Assembly (NCBI RefSeq): GCF_017873095.1
Contig: NZ_JAGGJU010000002.1
Location: 434,001-498,000, forward strand
Source of the DNA: Heterorhizobium halophytocola
Lineage (GTDB): Bacteria; Pseudomonadota; Alphaproteobacteria; Rhizobiales; Rhizobiaceae
Direction of reading: 5' to 3'
Length of the DNA stretch: 64,000 nt
In this document: one piece after another, positions 42,009-51,038 of the stretch
How positions within the stretch are numbered: position 1 is the stretch's first letter
How the letters are laid out: each line of letters opens with the position of its first letter
The notes under the pieces: model-generated
Database searches by the model: none
Seen by the model: only the letters and a program-made list of their open reading frames with translations
What the model was told of the DNA's origin: nothing
Made by a program: the position numbers and the translations under genes

Positions 42009-43247
42009 TTACGCGGAGCCTTTCATCAGGGCCGTGACATGGCGTGCCCCGGTTTCGGCAAGTGCCCTTGCAAGCGTGGCGCCGCTGTCGGCCTCGCGCA
42101 GCAGATCCTGCCGCCGGTCCGGCGGCAGAAGCGCCAGCATCTCCTCGGCCTCGGCCAGAATGGCCGTCTGGAAACTGGTCTCGCCTTCGATCGCCTGCAT
42201 CAGCGCCTGCAATTCGCCGACGGCAGAAGGCGTATCCGCTCCGCCCGGCGCAAGATCGATGTCGAAGCGCACCTTCTCGATCCAGAGCCGCCCGGTCTCT
42301 TCTGCCAAGCCCGCCAAGGTCTCTTCCCAGACCTCGTGGTCGCGCAACAGTGTCCAGCCGATCGGCGAGCGGCCGGCCAATGTCACCCGCAGGATCGCGT
42401 GGTCGGATTGCAGCCGCTCGGCCTCGTCCCGTAGGCTCTGGCGCAGGATCCGCCGCAAGGCATCGCCGTCGGCCGCCTGGGAAGTGTCGATCTCAAGCGC
42501 GCGGAATTCCACATGCGAGGTGACGATCTCGGAGACCGAGATCGTCCCGTCTTCGATCGTCAGCAGCGTCGCCGTCTTGGTGTCTGCCTCGCCGATATCG
42601 CGCCCCTGCGGAATCCCGGGCATGACGATCCAGGGTTTGTCGCCATGGACCTGCCGCTTGTGGACATGCCCGAGCGCCCAGTAGTCGAAGCCCATGCCGG
42701 CAAGCTCGCTGACGGAACAGGGCGCATAGGTGTCGTGGCCGCTGGCGCCGGCCAGCGACGAGTGCAGCATGGCGATGTTGACGGCGCCAGCGACCGGCGC
42801 ACCGAATTTCGGCAGCAGGCTGTCCGGCGCATGCCGGCCGGAAAAACTGATGCCATGGACGAAGACATCCGAATTGCCGATCTGCACCTTGCCGCCGCGC
42901 CCGTCGAAGACATGCACGTGATCGGGCAGCGTGACCTCGCCGGTCACCGGGTTTTCGGCATCGTGATTGCCCTTGATGTAGAACACCTGGATGCCGGCCG
43001 GACGCAGCCGTTCCAGCTGGCCGATCAGGAAGGCGGCGGTCTTGGCGCTGCGCTCCTGCCCGTCGAACAGGTCGCCGGCGATCAGCACGGCCGCGACATT
43101 CTCAGACAGCGCCGCGTCGACGATCCGCGTCAGCGCGATGCGCGAGGCCGCCTGCACCGTGTCTCGCAGCGCCGCATTGCGCAGGGCCAGCGAGCGCAGC
43201 GGCGAATCGAGATGGATGTCTGCGGTGTGAAGAAGCTTCATGGGCAT
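42009..43247 (-). CDS. Metallophosphoesterase DNA repair exonuclease (YhaO/SbcD-like)
   Basis: 412-aa calcineurin-like nuclease. Metal-binding motifs in order are HTADIHLDSPL, GDLFDGQ, KGNHDAE and the GHVHKRQ histidines; the C-terminal about 150 residues form a capping domain. With the adjacent ATPase it would form an Mre11/Rad50-like complex. ATG codons at 43247 and 43241 are both possible and neither has a good ribosome-binding site. The gene is divergent from the efflux genes. Confidence 0.9.
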   Translation of the reverse strand: MPMKLLHTADIHLDSPLRSLALRNAALRDTVQAASRIALTRIVDAALSENVAAVLIAGDLFDGQERSAKTAAFLIGQLERLRPAGIQVFYIKGNHDAENPVTGEVTLPDHVHVFDGRGGKVQIGNSDVFVHGISFSGRHAPDSLLPKFGAPVAGAVNIAMLHSSLAGASGHDTYAPCSVSELAGMGFDYWALGHVHKRQVHGDKPWIVMPGIPQGRDIGEADTKTATLLTIEDGTISVSEIVTSHVEFRALEIDTSQAADGDALRRILRQSLRDEAERLQSDHAILRVTLAGRSPIGWTLLRDHEVWEETLAGLAEETGRLWIEKVRFDIDLAPGGADTPSAVGELQALMQAIEGETSFQTAILAEAEEMLALLPPDRRQDLLREADSGATLARALAETGARHVTALMKGSA

Positions 43248-43453
43248 GTTCTATAAAGGGTTTGGCGGGCTTGAGAAACCGCCGAACGGGCTTTGCGCGG
43301 CTGAGATCACCGGAATTGTCGATCGCGCCGATCCCACCGGCCTTCAGCCGATCCTCTCGCTTGGTCGATAGCAGACGAATTGTTTTAGAAACGAATCCGC
43401 GGGTCATGCGTTCATGGCAACGGGGAGGTCAGCGTCAAACAGGAACTGCCGCC

Positions 43454-44665
43454 GTGGATATGAAAACCGGAAAACAGGAACGTCCCCTCAACCCGCAAGA
43501 GGACGAGCGCGAGCACGAAGACCGGGTCGAGGAGACCCCGCCCGAAGCTGCGACGGCCGACAGCAGCGCCGATGGGAACGATGCCGACCAGGCAGACGAC
43601 GGGGATGGCGACGACAAGGCCGCTGCGCCGAAAAAGCCGATCTGGAAAAGGCCTGTATTCCTGATCTTCGTTGCCGTGGTGATCCTCGCGTTGATCGCCG
43701 GCGGCATCTATTACTGGATCAATGTCGCGCCTTACGAAACCACCGACGACGCCTTCATCGACGCCAACACGATCCAGATCTCGCCGCAGACTTCCGGCCA
43801 GATCGTCGCGGTCGGTGTCGGCAATAACACCCATGTCAATCGCGGCCAGTTGCTGGTCTCGATCGATCCGGCCCCCGCCAAGGCAAACCTCGCATCCGCC
43901 AAGGCGCAGCTCGCCCAGGCCCGCGCGGAACTGCAGCAGGCCAAGGCCAGCGCCGAACAGGCCCGCCAGCAGGAAGCGCAGTCGCAGGCGCAACTCGATG
44001 CGCTGAAGGTCGAGGCCGAGAACGCCAACGAGAATTTCAAGCGCAATCAGAGCCTGTTCAAGGACAATTCCGGCTCGATCTCGGAAAAGGTGGTCGATGA
44101 TTCCGAAGCCGCCTACAAGCAGGCGCAGGCGCAGGCCGAAGCCGGCCGCCAGGAAGTCGCAACCGCCAAGGCCAGCATCGGCGTTGCCGACGCCAAGGTG
44201 ACGGCAGCAGAAGCTGCGGTGCAGGCAGCGCAAGCCTCTGTCGATACCGCCCAGATCGATGTCGACCACACGACCATCACGGCCCAGCAGTCGGGCCAGA
44301 TCGTGCAGAACAGCCTCGGCGTCGGCGCCTTTGCCAGCCAAGGCAATCCGCTGATGGTGCTGGTGCCGGACGATATCTTCGTCACCGCTAATTACAAGGA
44401 AACCCAGCTTGCCGACATCCGCGTGGGCCAGGCCGTGGATGTGGCGGTAGACGCCTATCCCGACGTCGATTTCAAGGGGAAGGTGATCTCCGTCCAGCAG
44501 GGCGCCGGCCAGGCCTTCCAGCTGCTGCCGGCGGAAAATGCGACGGGTAACTTCGTCAAGGTCGTGCAGCGCGTGCCGGTGCGGATCTCGATCGAAAATC
44601 CCGATCCGAAGCGCTATCTGCTCGGCCCCGGCATGTCGGTCGTCTCGAGCATCCGGGTCGACTGA
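43454..44665 (+). CDS. HlyD/EmrA-type membrane fusion protein
   Basis: 403-aa periplasmic adaptor for an MFS exporter. A long acidic N-terminal tail precedes one membrane segment (FLIFVAVVILALIAGGIYYW). The first half of the lipoyl domain follows (YETTDDAFIDANTIQISPQT), then about 150 residues of Ala/Gln-rich coiled coil, the second lipoyl half (DHTTITAQQSGQIVQNSLGV), and a beta-barrel. A GTG with AGGAA 8 bp upstream is the preferred start; an ATG two codons later is an alternative. It is cotranscribed with the EmrB-like gene 1 bp away. Confidence 0.9.
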   Translation: MDMKTGKQERPLNPQEDEREHEDRVEETPPEAATADSSADGNDADQADDGDGDDKAAAPKKPIWKRPVFLIFVAVVILALIAGGIYYWINVAPYETTDDAFIDANTIQISPQTSGQIVAVGVGNNTHVNRGQLLVSIDPAPAKANLASAKAQLAQARAELQQAKASAEQARQQEAQSQAQLDALKVEAENANENFKRNQSLFKDNSGSISEKVVDDSEAAYKQAQAQAEAGRQEVATAKASIGVADAKVTAAEAAVQAAQASVDTAQIDVDHTTITAQQSGQIVQNSLGVGAFASQGNPLMVLVPDDIFVTANYKETQLADIRVGQAVDVAVDAYPDVDFKGKVISVQQGAGQAFQLLPAENATGNFVKVVQRVPVRISIENPDPKRYLLGPGMSVVSSIRVD

Positions 44666-44666
44666 G

Positions 44667-46238
44667 ATGGCGCAGCAGAAAGCGGCAGGCGGCTGGACGG
44701 ATGCCCGTTCGGCCGCGGGCAATCGCAGCCCGTGGCTGATGACCTTCATCATCTCGATCGCCACCTTCATGGAGATCCTCGACACCTCGATTGCCAATGT
44801 GTCGCTGTCCAACATCGCCGGCAATCTTGGCGTGTCGGAGAACCAGGCGACCTGGATGGTGACCAGCTATCTCGTGGCGAACGCGATCGTCATTCCGATC
44901 AGCGGCTTCCTGTCGCGGGCAATCGGCCGCAAGCGCTATTTCCTGTTTTCGATCTTTCTGTTCACCGCCTCGTCCTTTGCCTGCGCGCTGTCGCCCAATC
45001 TGGGTTTCCTGATTCTGGCGCGCGTGCTGCAGGGGATCGGGGGCGGCGGGCTGGCACCCGTCGAACAATCGATGCTGACCGACAGTTTCCCGCCGGAAAA
45101 GCGCGGCCAGGCCTTCGCCGCCTTCGGTCTTGTCGTCGTCGTCGCGCCGATCATCGGCCCGACCATCGGCGGCTACATCACCGACACCATCTCCTGGCAC
45201 TGGATCTTTCTGATCAACCTGCCGGTCGGCATTCTGGCCATCTTCCTGGTGCAACTGCTGGTCAAGGAGCCGGATGTCCTGGTGCGCGAGCGCGCCGCGC
45301 GGCTGAAAAAAGGACTGAAGGTCGATTATGTCGGCTTCATCCTCGCAGCCGTCGGGCTTGCCGGCCTGCTGATCATGCTCGACAGAGGGCAGACCGAGGG
45401 CTGGTTCGACTCGACGCTGATCCGCTGGATGACGGCGATGGCGGTGCTGGGGCTCGGTGGCATGACCATCTGGGAGCTGAACCATGACGACCCGATCGTG
45501 CCGCTGAAACTGCTGAAGAATCGCAATCTGGCGATCTCTACCGTCATGATGCTGCTGCTCGGCGTTCTCGTCTTCGGCACGATCCAGATCATCCCGCAGA
45601 TGCTGCAGCAGGTCTTCGGCTATACCGCCTACAATGCGGGCCTGGTGCTGACCTATGGCGGGGCGATCGCGCTTTTGATGATGCCGCTGTCGGGGGCGAT
45701 AACCGGCAAGGTCGATCCGCGGCTGCTCCTGATCCCGGCCTTCGCCATGCAGGCCGTCGCCTTCTGGTCGTTTTCCGGTTTCAACCTGAACAGCACCTTT
45801 GCCGATGCCGCCTGGGGCCGCTTCTTCATGTCGATCGCGCTGCCGTTCCTGTTCATCCCGATCACCACGGTCGCCTATGTCGGCCTGCCGCCGGATGAAA
45901 GCGACAAGGCCTCGGCCATGCTGAACTTCTTCCGCAATCTCGGCGGCGCCTTCGGCATTTCGCTGACCCAGACGCTGCTCGCGCGCCGCGACCAGTTCCA
46001 CCAGAGCCGGATGACGGAGACGGTCAACGAGCTCAACCCCTATTTCCAGCATACGCTCGGCCAGATGACGGCGGAACTCGGCTCGAAGACCAAGGCGCTC
46101 GGTGCGCTCTACAGCCAGATCCAGGGACAGGCGATGATGCTTGCCTATATCGACGTCTTCCGCGTGCTGATGTGGAGCGTGGCGATCGTCATCCCCTTCA
46201 TCCTGCTGCTGCGCACGCGGGGCGGCAAGGCCGCCTAG
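44667..46238 (+). CDS. MFS transporter, DHA2/EmrB family
   Basis: 523-aa inner-membrane drug/proton antiporter with about 14 hydrophobic segments. Family motifs are FMEILDTSIANVSLSNIAGNLG (helix 1), SRAIGRKRYF (loop 2-3), RVLQGIGGGGLAPVEQSML and PIIGPTIGGYITDTISWHWIFLINLP. With EmrA it exports hydrophobic toxic compounds across both membranes. No dedicated repressor gene is adjacent, unlike many EmrAB loci. Confidence 0.92.
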   Translation: MAQQKAAGGWTDARSAAGNRSPWLMTFIISIATFMEILDTSIANVSLSNIAGNLGVSENQATWMVTSYLVANAIVIPISGFLSRAIGRKRYFLFSIFLFTASSFACALSPNLGFLILARVLQGIGGGGLAPVEQSMLTDSFPPEKRGQAFAAFGLVVVVAPIIGPTIGGYITDTISWHWIFLINLPVGILAIFLVQLLVKEPDVLVRERAARLKKGLKVDYVGFILAAVGLAGLLIMLDRGQTEGWFDSTLIRWMTAMAVLGLGGMTIWELNHDDPIVPLKLLKNRNLAISTVMMLLLGVLVFGTIQIIPQMLQQVFGYTAYNAGLVLTYGGAIALLMMPLSGAITGKVDPRLLLIPAFAMQAVAFWSFSGFNLNSTFADAAWGRFFMSIALPFLFIPITTVAYVGLPPDESDKASAMLNFFRNLGGAFGISLTQTLLARRDQFHQSRMTETVNELNPYFQHTLGQMTAELGSKTKALGALYSQIQGQAMMLAYIDVFRVLMWSVAIVIPFILLLRTRGGKAA

Positions 46239-46256
46239 TCAGTGCCGTGTCTGTGC

Positions 46257-47132
46257 TCAGCCGATCCGGGCCCACTCGATGGCCTCGAGCACATAGGGCG
46301 CAAAAAGGAAGTCGCGGATTGCCGCGATCCGGTCTCCGCGCCAGTCGATCAGGACGAAATGGGCAGGCTTGGTGCTGTCGGCCTGCCGGTCGAAGACCAG
46401 CATGACGGGATGCCCCTCGATGGCCCCGAGGGTGAAGCGCCAGTTCCGCGCCTGCGCATAGCGGGTGAAATAGGGACCGATGCCGTCGCGGCCCTCCAGC
46501 TTCAGCCGGTTGACCAGCTTCAGCCGGTTGACCAGCTCCAGCCGGACCTCGTCGGCGAGCATGGCGCGGATCGCGTCGAAATCGCCGGCACGAAACAAGT
46601 CGACGAAGGTCGCCATCTTCCGGCGATGCTCCTCCGGCATCAGCGGCAACCGTATATCGTCCGGCATCTCGGCGAGCCGGCGCAGGGTGGCACGTCCTCG
46701 CTGCAGTGCCGATTTGGCCGCAGCCGGGCTGCAGGACGCGATCTGTGCGATGTCCTCGACCGAATGGCCGAGGACATCCTTCAGGATAACCGCGCAGCGC
46801 TGCAGTTCCGGCAGTTGCAGAAAGGCATGGAAGCTGACCGACGCGATATCCGACGGCGGGAGCGCGACCATGCCGATGCTCTCGTCGAGCGGGACGACAG
46901 TGCGGCGTGCCCTGCTGCGCAGGAAATCGAGGCTGGAATTGTGGGCGATGCGAAACAACCAGCCCTCGACATTGTCGACAACCATGCCGTTCCGCGAGGC
47001 GTCGAGCGCCTTGACCAGCGTATCCTGCAGGACATCCTCGCCATCGATTGCCGAACCTGTCATGCGCGCGCAGTAGCGATGCAGGCGCGGGCGCAGTTCC
47101 TGCAGGATGTCCTCGATCTGCCGCTCTGCCAT
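46257..47132 (-). CDS. ECF-type sigma factor with SnoaL-like C-terminal domain
   Basis: 291 aa. Sigma region 2 covers MTGSAIDGEDVLQDTLVKAL to VEGWLFRIAHNSSLDFLRSR. Region 4 covers LPELQRCAVILKDVLGHSVEDIAQIASCSPAAAKSALQRGRATLR. The last about 110 residues form an NTF2/SnoaL-like domain, as in ECF41-type sigma factors that lack a classical anti-sigma factor. An 18-bp tandem duplication inserts LVNRLK twice in that tail. It is 28 bp after a small antibiotic-biosynthesis-monooxygenase-like gene, the usual kind of partner and target. Confidence 0.88.
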   Translation of the reverse strand: MAERQIEDILQELRPRLHRYCARMTGSAIDGEDVLQDTLVKALDASRNGMVVDNVEGWLFRIAHNSSLDFLRSRARRTVVPLDESIGMVALPPSDIASVSFHAFLQLPELQRCAVILKDVLGHSVEDIAQIASCSPAAAKSALQRGRATLRRLAEMPDDIRLPLMPEEHRRKMATFVDLFRAGDFDAIRAMLADEVRLELVNRLKLVNRLKLEGRDGIGPYFTRYAQARNWRFTLGAIEGHPVMLVFDRQADSTKPAHFVLIDWRGDRIAAIRDFLFAPYVLEAIEWARIG

Positions 47133-47160
47133 CGGTCTCCCCGTCTCTCCCCTATGACGT

Positions 47161-47481
47161 TCAGGATACTGCCATCTGCGGTTCCCGTGTCAGTACGACA
47201 TGGCCCGTCACGGAACTGAATTCTGCAAGCTCACGGATCTTTGGGAAATAGGCCATCATGCGCGGATCACGGCGCATGGCATCGACGGCTTCGGCTGTCT
47301 CCCATTCCGAATAGATCACGACGCTTGCGCCGTCTTGGGCCGCTATCAGCCGGCTGGTCCTCCAGCCGTCCAGCGTGCAGATCACGCCGTCGATATTTCG
47401 CTGCAGTAGGGCGATCAGCCGTTCCTGGTTCTCCGGTTCGACTTTCAGAAGATTGACCAGTGTTATCGGTTCATGCGGCAT
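47161..47481 (-). CDS. Antibiotic biosynthesis monooxygenase (ABM)-domain protein
   Basis: 106-aa dimeric alpha/beta-barrel protein; TLVNLLKVEPENQERLIALLQRNID and SVVIYSEWETAEAVDAMRRDP are the recognisable parts. Such proteins oxidise quinols or aromatic compounds without cofactors. It is the first gene of a unit with the ECF sigma factor, which suggests that the sigma factor activates it. Confidence 0.82.
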   Translation of the reverse strand: MPHEPITLVNLLKVEPENQERLIALLQRNIDGVICTLDGWRTSRLIAAQDGASVVIYSEWETAEAVDAMRRDPRMMAYFPKIRELAEFSSVTGHVVLTREPQMAVS

Positions 47482-47582
47482 GGTGCGGTTCCTTTCTTCA
47501 GGCGGGAATGCACCAAGGACGAGCGAGGCCGGTCAAACGGATCGGAGGCCAGCAAAAAAATTGGAAATCCGCCGGCGGCGCT

Positions 47583-48383
47583 TCAGTATTGTTCCAGTTC
47601 GCCGCCGTCCGCCTGGGCGAGCGTCAGCGGATAGCGCTCGGGGTGATGGACGAGCGCCGTCATGTTGACCGGGCGGTTGCGGTCGTCGAAGGCGATCTGG
47701 TCGACGGTGAGCACGGCGGAGGGCAGATCGAGCCCGAGCATTTCGGCTTCGTCGGCCGTTGCCAGCCGGGCGCTCAACGTCGTCTGGCCCCTGACGGGCC
47801 GGATATGGTGGCGGTCCTTCAGTTCGGCATAGAGCGAGCGGTTGCCGCCCGACCAGTCGAGGTCGGCAAGGCCCGGCACCTGGGCGGCGGGCAGCCAGTC
47901 GGTCTGGATCACCACCGGCACATTGTCGAGCAGGCGCAGCCTTGCCAGCACCAGAACTTCGGCCCCCGACGGCAGGAATAGCGGGCGGCTGACCTCGAGC
48001 GGCGCGCGGATCACCTGCGCCTCGAGGAGCCGGTTGCCGGGCACCCGGCCATTGGCAAGCGCCGTGCTGGTGAAGCTCTTCAAGACCTGCAGCTCGAAGC
48101 CGCCGACATGTTCGGCGACGTAGAGGCCCTTGCCGGGCTGGCTGTGCACGATGCCCTGGCTGATCAGCTCGCGGACGGCGTGTCGGATGGTGATGCGGCT
48201 GACATTGAACAGGTCGACCAGTTCGCGCTCCGAGGGAAGCTTGCCTCTGAGCGGCAACTTGCCATTGCGGATGGCGGTCAGCAGGGCGTCATGAACCTGG
48301 CGATGAAGCGGCCTCGCATCGTCGCGATCGATCGTCGATCCCCACCTGTCGGCGTCGATGCCGGAGCGGCTGTCGCTGTTCAG
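47583..48383 (-). CDS. GntR/HutC family transcriptional regulator (probable CTG start)
   Basis: Regulator with an N-terminal GntR winged helix (LPSERELVDLFNVSRITIRHAVRELISQGIV) and a C-terminal UTRA ligand domain. The first ATG, GTG or TTG in frame is a TTG at 48257, inside the winged helix. The upstream codons read ARPLHRQVHDALLTAIRNGK, which is plainly the missing first helix of a GntR domain. No canonical start occurs between it and an upstream stop. A CTG at 48383 preceded by AAGGGACAGGAT gives a 266-aa protein and is my best start. It is divergent from a sugar transporter operon it likely represses. Confidence 0.8.
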   Translation of the reverse strand: MNSDSRSGIDADRWGSTIDRDDARPLHRQVHDALLTAIRNGKLPLRGKLPSERELVDLFNVSRITIRHAVRELISQGIVHSQPGKGLYVAEHVGGFELQVLKSFTSTALANGRVPGNRLLEAQVIRAPLEVSRPLFLPSGAEVLVLARLRLLDNVPVVIQTDWLPAAQVPGLADLDWSGGNRSLYAELKDRHHIRPVRGQTTLSARLATADEAEMLGLDLPSAVLTVDQIAFDDRNRPVNMTALVHHPERYPLTLAQADGGELEQY

Positions 48384-48457
48384 ATCCTGTCCCTTCCCAA
48401 GTCTTAAGCCTCTCGTCCTTTAGACCAGTGTCGGCGCAAAACAAGTGAAAGTCCATA

Positions 48458-48487
48458 TTGACATGACTGGATATAACCAGACCTAAT
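48458..48487 (+). promoter_or_regulatory. Promoter with GntR-operator-like dyad in the spacer
   Basis: TTGACA (48458-48463) and a CCTAAT -10-like hexamer (48482-48487) are 18 bp apart. CTGGATATAACCAG (48467-48480) between them is a near-perfect palindrome resembling HutC-subfamily operators. It lies about 65 bp before the sugar binding-protein start. Confidence 0.6.
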
Positions 48488-48552
48488 GGGCGCCAAGGAG
48501 ACGAAGAGCTCCGTGACCGCATTCATCGTCAGCCAACAGGGAACAGTTCCAG

Positions 48553-49806
48553 ATGAAGAAAACCATTGCAGCCGCGGCCTTCATGGCCGCCTTGTGGGCA
48601 ACCGGCGCGCATGCCGAGACCATCAATGTCTTCTGCGCCCCGACCGAATATGATTTCTGCACGAAGATTGCCGGCGAGTGGAAGGACAAGACCGGCAACG
48701 AAGCCAAGATCAACAAGATGCCGGCGCTGCTGGACGATGCGATCCCGCTCTACCAGCAGCTGCTCGCGGCCAAGTCGACCGACATGGACGTGCTGTTCCT
48801 CGACGTGATCTGGCTCGGCATGTTCAAGAACAACATGCTGGATCTCTCCAAGCTGATCCCGAAGGAAGAGCAGGACGCGCAGTTCGAATCGACGCTGGGC
48901 GCCGCGAGGCTCGATGGCGCGCTGGTGGCCATGCCGGCTTACATGGATGTCGGCCTGATGTTCTATCGCAAGGATCTGCTGGAGAAATACGGCAAGACGC
49001 CACCCAAGACCTGGGACGACATGGCAGCGACCGCCAAGGACATCCAGGACAAGGAGCGCGAGGCCGGCAACAAGGACATGTGGGGCTATGTCTGGCAGGC
49101 CAAGAGCTATGAAGGGCTCACCTGCGACGCGATCGAACTGATTGCCTCGAACGGCGGCGGCACCATCATCTCCGACGACGGCAAGGTGACGATCGATAAC
49201 CCGCAGGCTGCCGAAGCGATCGACAAGGCCAAGGGCTGGATCGGCACGATCTCGCCGCAGGGCGTACTGAACTACGACGAGGAAGCGTCGCGCGCGATCT
49301 TCGAAAACGGCAATTCCGTCTTCCACCGCAACTGGCCCTATGTCTGGGGCACTTCGCACGAGGACGCCAGCAAGATCGTCGACAAGGTCGGCGTCATGCC
49401 GCTCCCGGTCGGCAAGGAAGGCGAGAAATCCTCCGGTTGCCTCGGTCCGATGTATTTCGGCGTCTCGAAATATTCCTCCCACCCGGATGCCTCGGCCGAT
49501 TTCGTCGGCTTCATCACCGGCAAGGACGCCCAGAAGGACCGGGCGGTCGAATATGCCGTCAACCCCTCGGTGCCCGCTCTCTATGAAGACCCGGACGTGC
49601 TGAAGAAGATCCCCTTCCTGAAGGACAACCGCCAGGCCTTCGCCGATGCGGCCGTCCGTCCGTCCGGCTATACCGGCACCAGCTACAACCGCGTGTCGCA
49701 GGCCTTCTACCGCTCCGTCCATGGCATGCTGTCGGGTGACACTAAGGTCGAACCCGGCCTGAAGCAACTGTCGAAGCGGCTGGAAAAGCTCAAGGAGAGC
49801 CGCTGA
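48553..49806 (+). CDS. Sugar ABC transporter substrate-binding protein (family 1)
   Basis: 417-aa periplasmic protein with signal peptide MKKTIAAAAFMAALWATGAHA. Family 1 landmarks are DMDVLFLDVIWLGMFKNN, AMPAYMDVGLMFYRKDLLEKYG and NGNSVFHRNWPYVWG. It resembles maltose/trehalose-type binding proteins (MalE/ThuE class). AGGGAAC precedes the ATG. First gene of a five-gene operon under the divergent GntR regulator. The ligand is probably an oligosaccharide or glycoside but cannot be named. Confidence 0.9.
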   Translation: MKKTIAAAAFMAALWATGAHAETINVFCAPTEYDFCTKIAGEWKDKTGNEAKINKMPALLDDAIPLYQQLLAAKSTDMDVLFLDVIWLGMFKNNMLDLSKLIPKEEQDAQFESTLGAARLDGALVAMPAYMDVGLMFYRKDLLEKYGKTPPKTWDDMAATAKDIQDKEREAGNKDMWGYVWQAKSYEGLTCDAIELIASNGGGTIISDDGKVTIDNPQAAEAIDKAKGWIGTISPQGVLNYDEEASRAIFENGNSVFHRNWPYVWGTSHEDASKIVDKVGVMPLPVGKEGEKSSGCLGPMYFGVSKYSSHPDASADFVGFITGKDAQKDRAVEYAVNPSVPALYEDPDVLKKIPFLKDNRQAFADAAVRPSGYTGTSYNRVSQAFYRSVHGMLSGDTKVEPGLKQLSKRLEKLKESR

Positions 49807-49814
49807 CTTCAAGG

Positions 49815-49846
49815 CGGCTGCGGGGGGCCGGAAGTCTCCGCAGCCG
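49815..49846 (+). other. Intercistronic hairpin after the sugar-binding-protein gene
   Basis: CGGCTGCGG (49815-49823) and CCGCAGCCG (49838-49846) are perfect 9-bp arms around a 14-nt loop, 10 bp after the binding-protein stop and before the ATPase. There is no T-run. It would stabilise the upstream mRNA or reduce read-through, giving excess binding protein. Confidence 0.6.
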
Positions 49847-49937
49847 GTTCTGACGTTTTGAACGGTCCGCGCGGGAAAAACCGAACGCTTTCGCGTGGAT
49901 GGCATCGCCTTCAGCTCAGGCAGCACTCAGGTACCCC

Positions 49938-51038
49938 ATGGCATCAGTTTCCCTGAATTCGGTTTCGAAGAGCTTCGGAACCCATCCGGTCATCCACGGC
50001 GTCGATCTCGCCATCGAGGACGGGGAGTTCGTCGTCTTCGTCGGCCCGTCCGGCTGCGGCAAGTCCACGCTTCTGCGCATCGTCGCGGGTCTCGTGTCTC
50101 CGTCGAAAGGCGGTGTCTCGATCGGTGGCGACGACGTGACCGATGTTCCCGCATCCAAGCGCGGGGTCGCCTTCGTTTTCCAGTCCTATGCGCTCTATCC
50201 GCATATGACGGTGGCCCGCAACATAGGCTTCGCCCTGGAAACCCTGGGCCTGAGGCGTACCGCGATCGCCGACAAGGTGAAAAGCGTGGCGTCCATGCTC
50301 AAGGTCGACCATCTGCTCGATCGCCGGCCGCGGGAACTGTCGGGAGGCCAGCGGCAACGCGTGGCGATCGGCCGCGCGTTGGTGCGGCAACCCGAAATCT
50401 TCCTGTTCGACGAGCCGCTGTCCAATCTCGATTCCGACCTGCGCATGGAAATGCGCATGGAGATCGCGCGCCTGCATGACGAGCTGAAGACGACGATGAT
50501 CTACGTCACCCACGACCAGTCCGAGGCTATGACGCTGGCGGACCGCATCGTGGTACTGAACGGTGGCCGCATCGAACAGGTCGGCACGCCGCAGATGCTT
50601 TACCGCGAACCGGTGAACCGTTTCGTTGCCGGCTTCATCGGCTCGCCGCGTATGAACTTCCTGCCGGTCAGGGCGACAGGGGGGACGATCTCCGGCCCGG
50701 GCGGGCTTTCGCTTGCGATCGGTCAGCCCGATAGCGTCGCAAACGCGGCCTCGATCGGCATCCGGCCGGAGGCGCTGTCGCTGGGGCCAGCCGGGGAGGG
50801 ACAGCTGGACGGCGTCCTCGAACGGGTCGAGGATCTCGGCCACGAACATTTCGCCTATTGCCGGCTGGGTGACGATCAGCTCTGGGTCGTCCGCATCGCC
50901 CAGGCGCCCGGCCGGGAGCTTGTCGGCGCGCCGGTCGGTCTGCGTTTCGATGCCGCCGACGTCTATCTTTTCGACAAGGATGAACGGCGCTTGACCCTGC
51001 CCGCCCGGGATGGCCTGACCGCAGGGGTGGCGCGATGA
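49938..51038 (+). CDS. Sugar ABC transporter ATPase (UgpC/MalK-like)
   Basis: 366-aa ATP-binding subunit. Walker A is GPSGCGKST, the Q-loop is FVFQSYALYPHMTV, the signature is LSGGQRQR and Walker B is FLFDEPLSNLD, followed by the His-loop in YVTHDQSEAMTL. The C-terminal about 120 residues form the MalK-type OB-fold regulatory domain (VGIRPEALSLG-like SIGIRPEALSLG). It starts MASVSLNSVSK and its stop overlaps the first permease by 4 bp. Confidence 0.92.
   Translation: MASVSLNSVSKSFGTHPVIHGVDLAIEDGEFVVFVGPSGCGKSTLLRIVAGLVSPSKGGVSIGGDDVTDVPASKRGVAFVFQSYALYPHMTVARNIGFALETLGLRRTAIADKVKSVASMLKVDHLLDRRPRELSGGQRQRVAIGRALVRQPEIFLFDEPLSNLDSDLRMEMRMEIARLHDELKTTMIYVTHDQSEAMTLADRIVVLNGGRIEQVGTPQMLYREPVNRFVAGFIGSPRMNFLPVRATGGTISGPGGLSLAIGQPDSVANAASIGIRPEALSLGPAGEGQLDGVLERVEDLGHEHFAYCRLGDDQLWVVRIAQAPGRELVGAPVGLRFDAADVYLFDKDERRLTLPARDGLTAGVAR

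Noticed and set aside
47570-47600. A-rich tract plus CCGCCGGCGG downstream of the GntR gene as a terminator
   Set aside because: The palindrome leaves no loop for a stable hairpin and is separated from the T-run by several bases; not strong enough to list.
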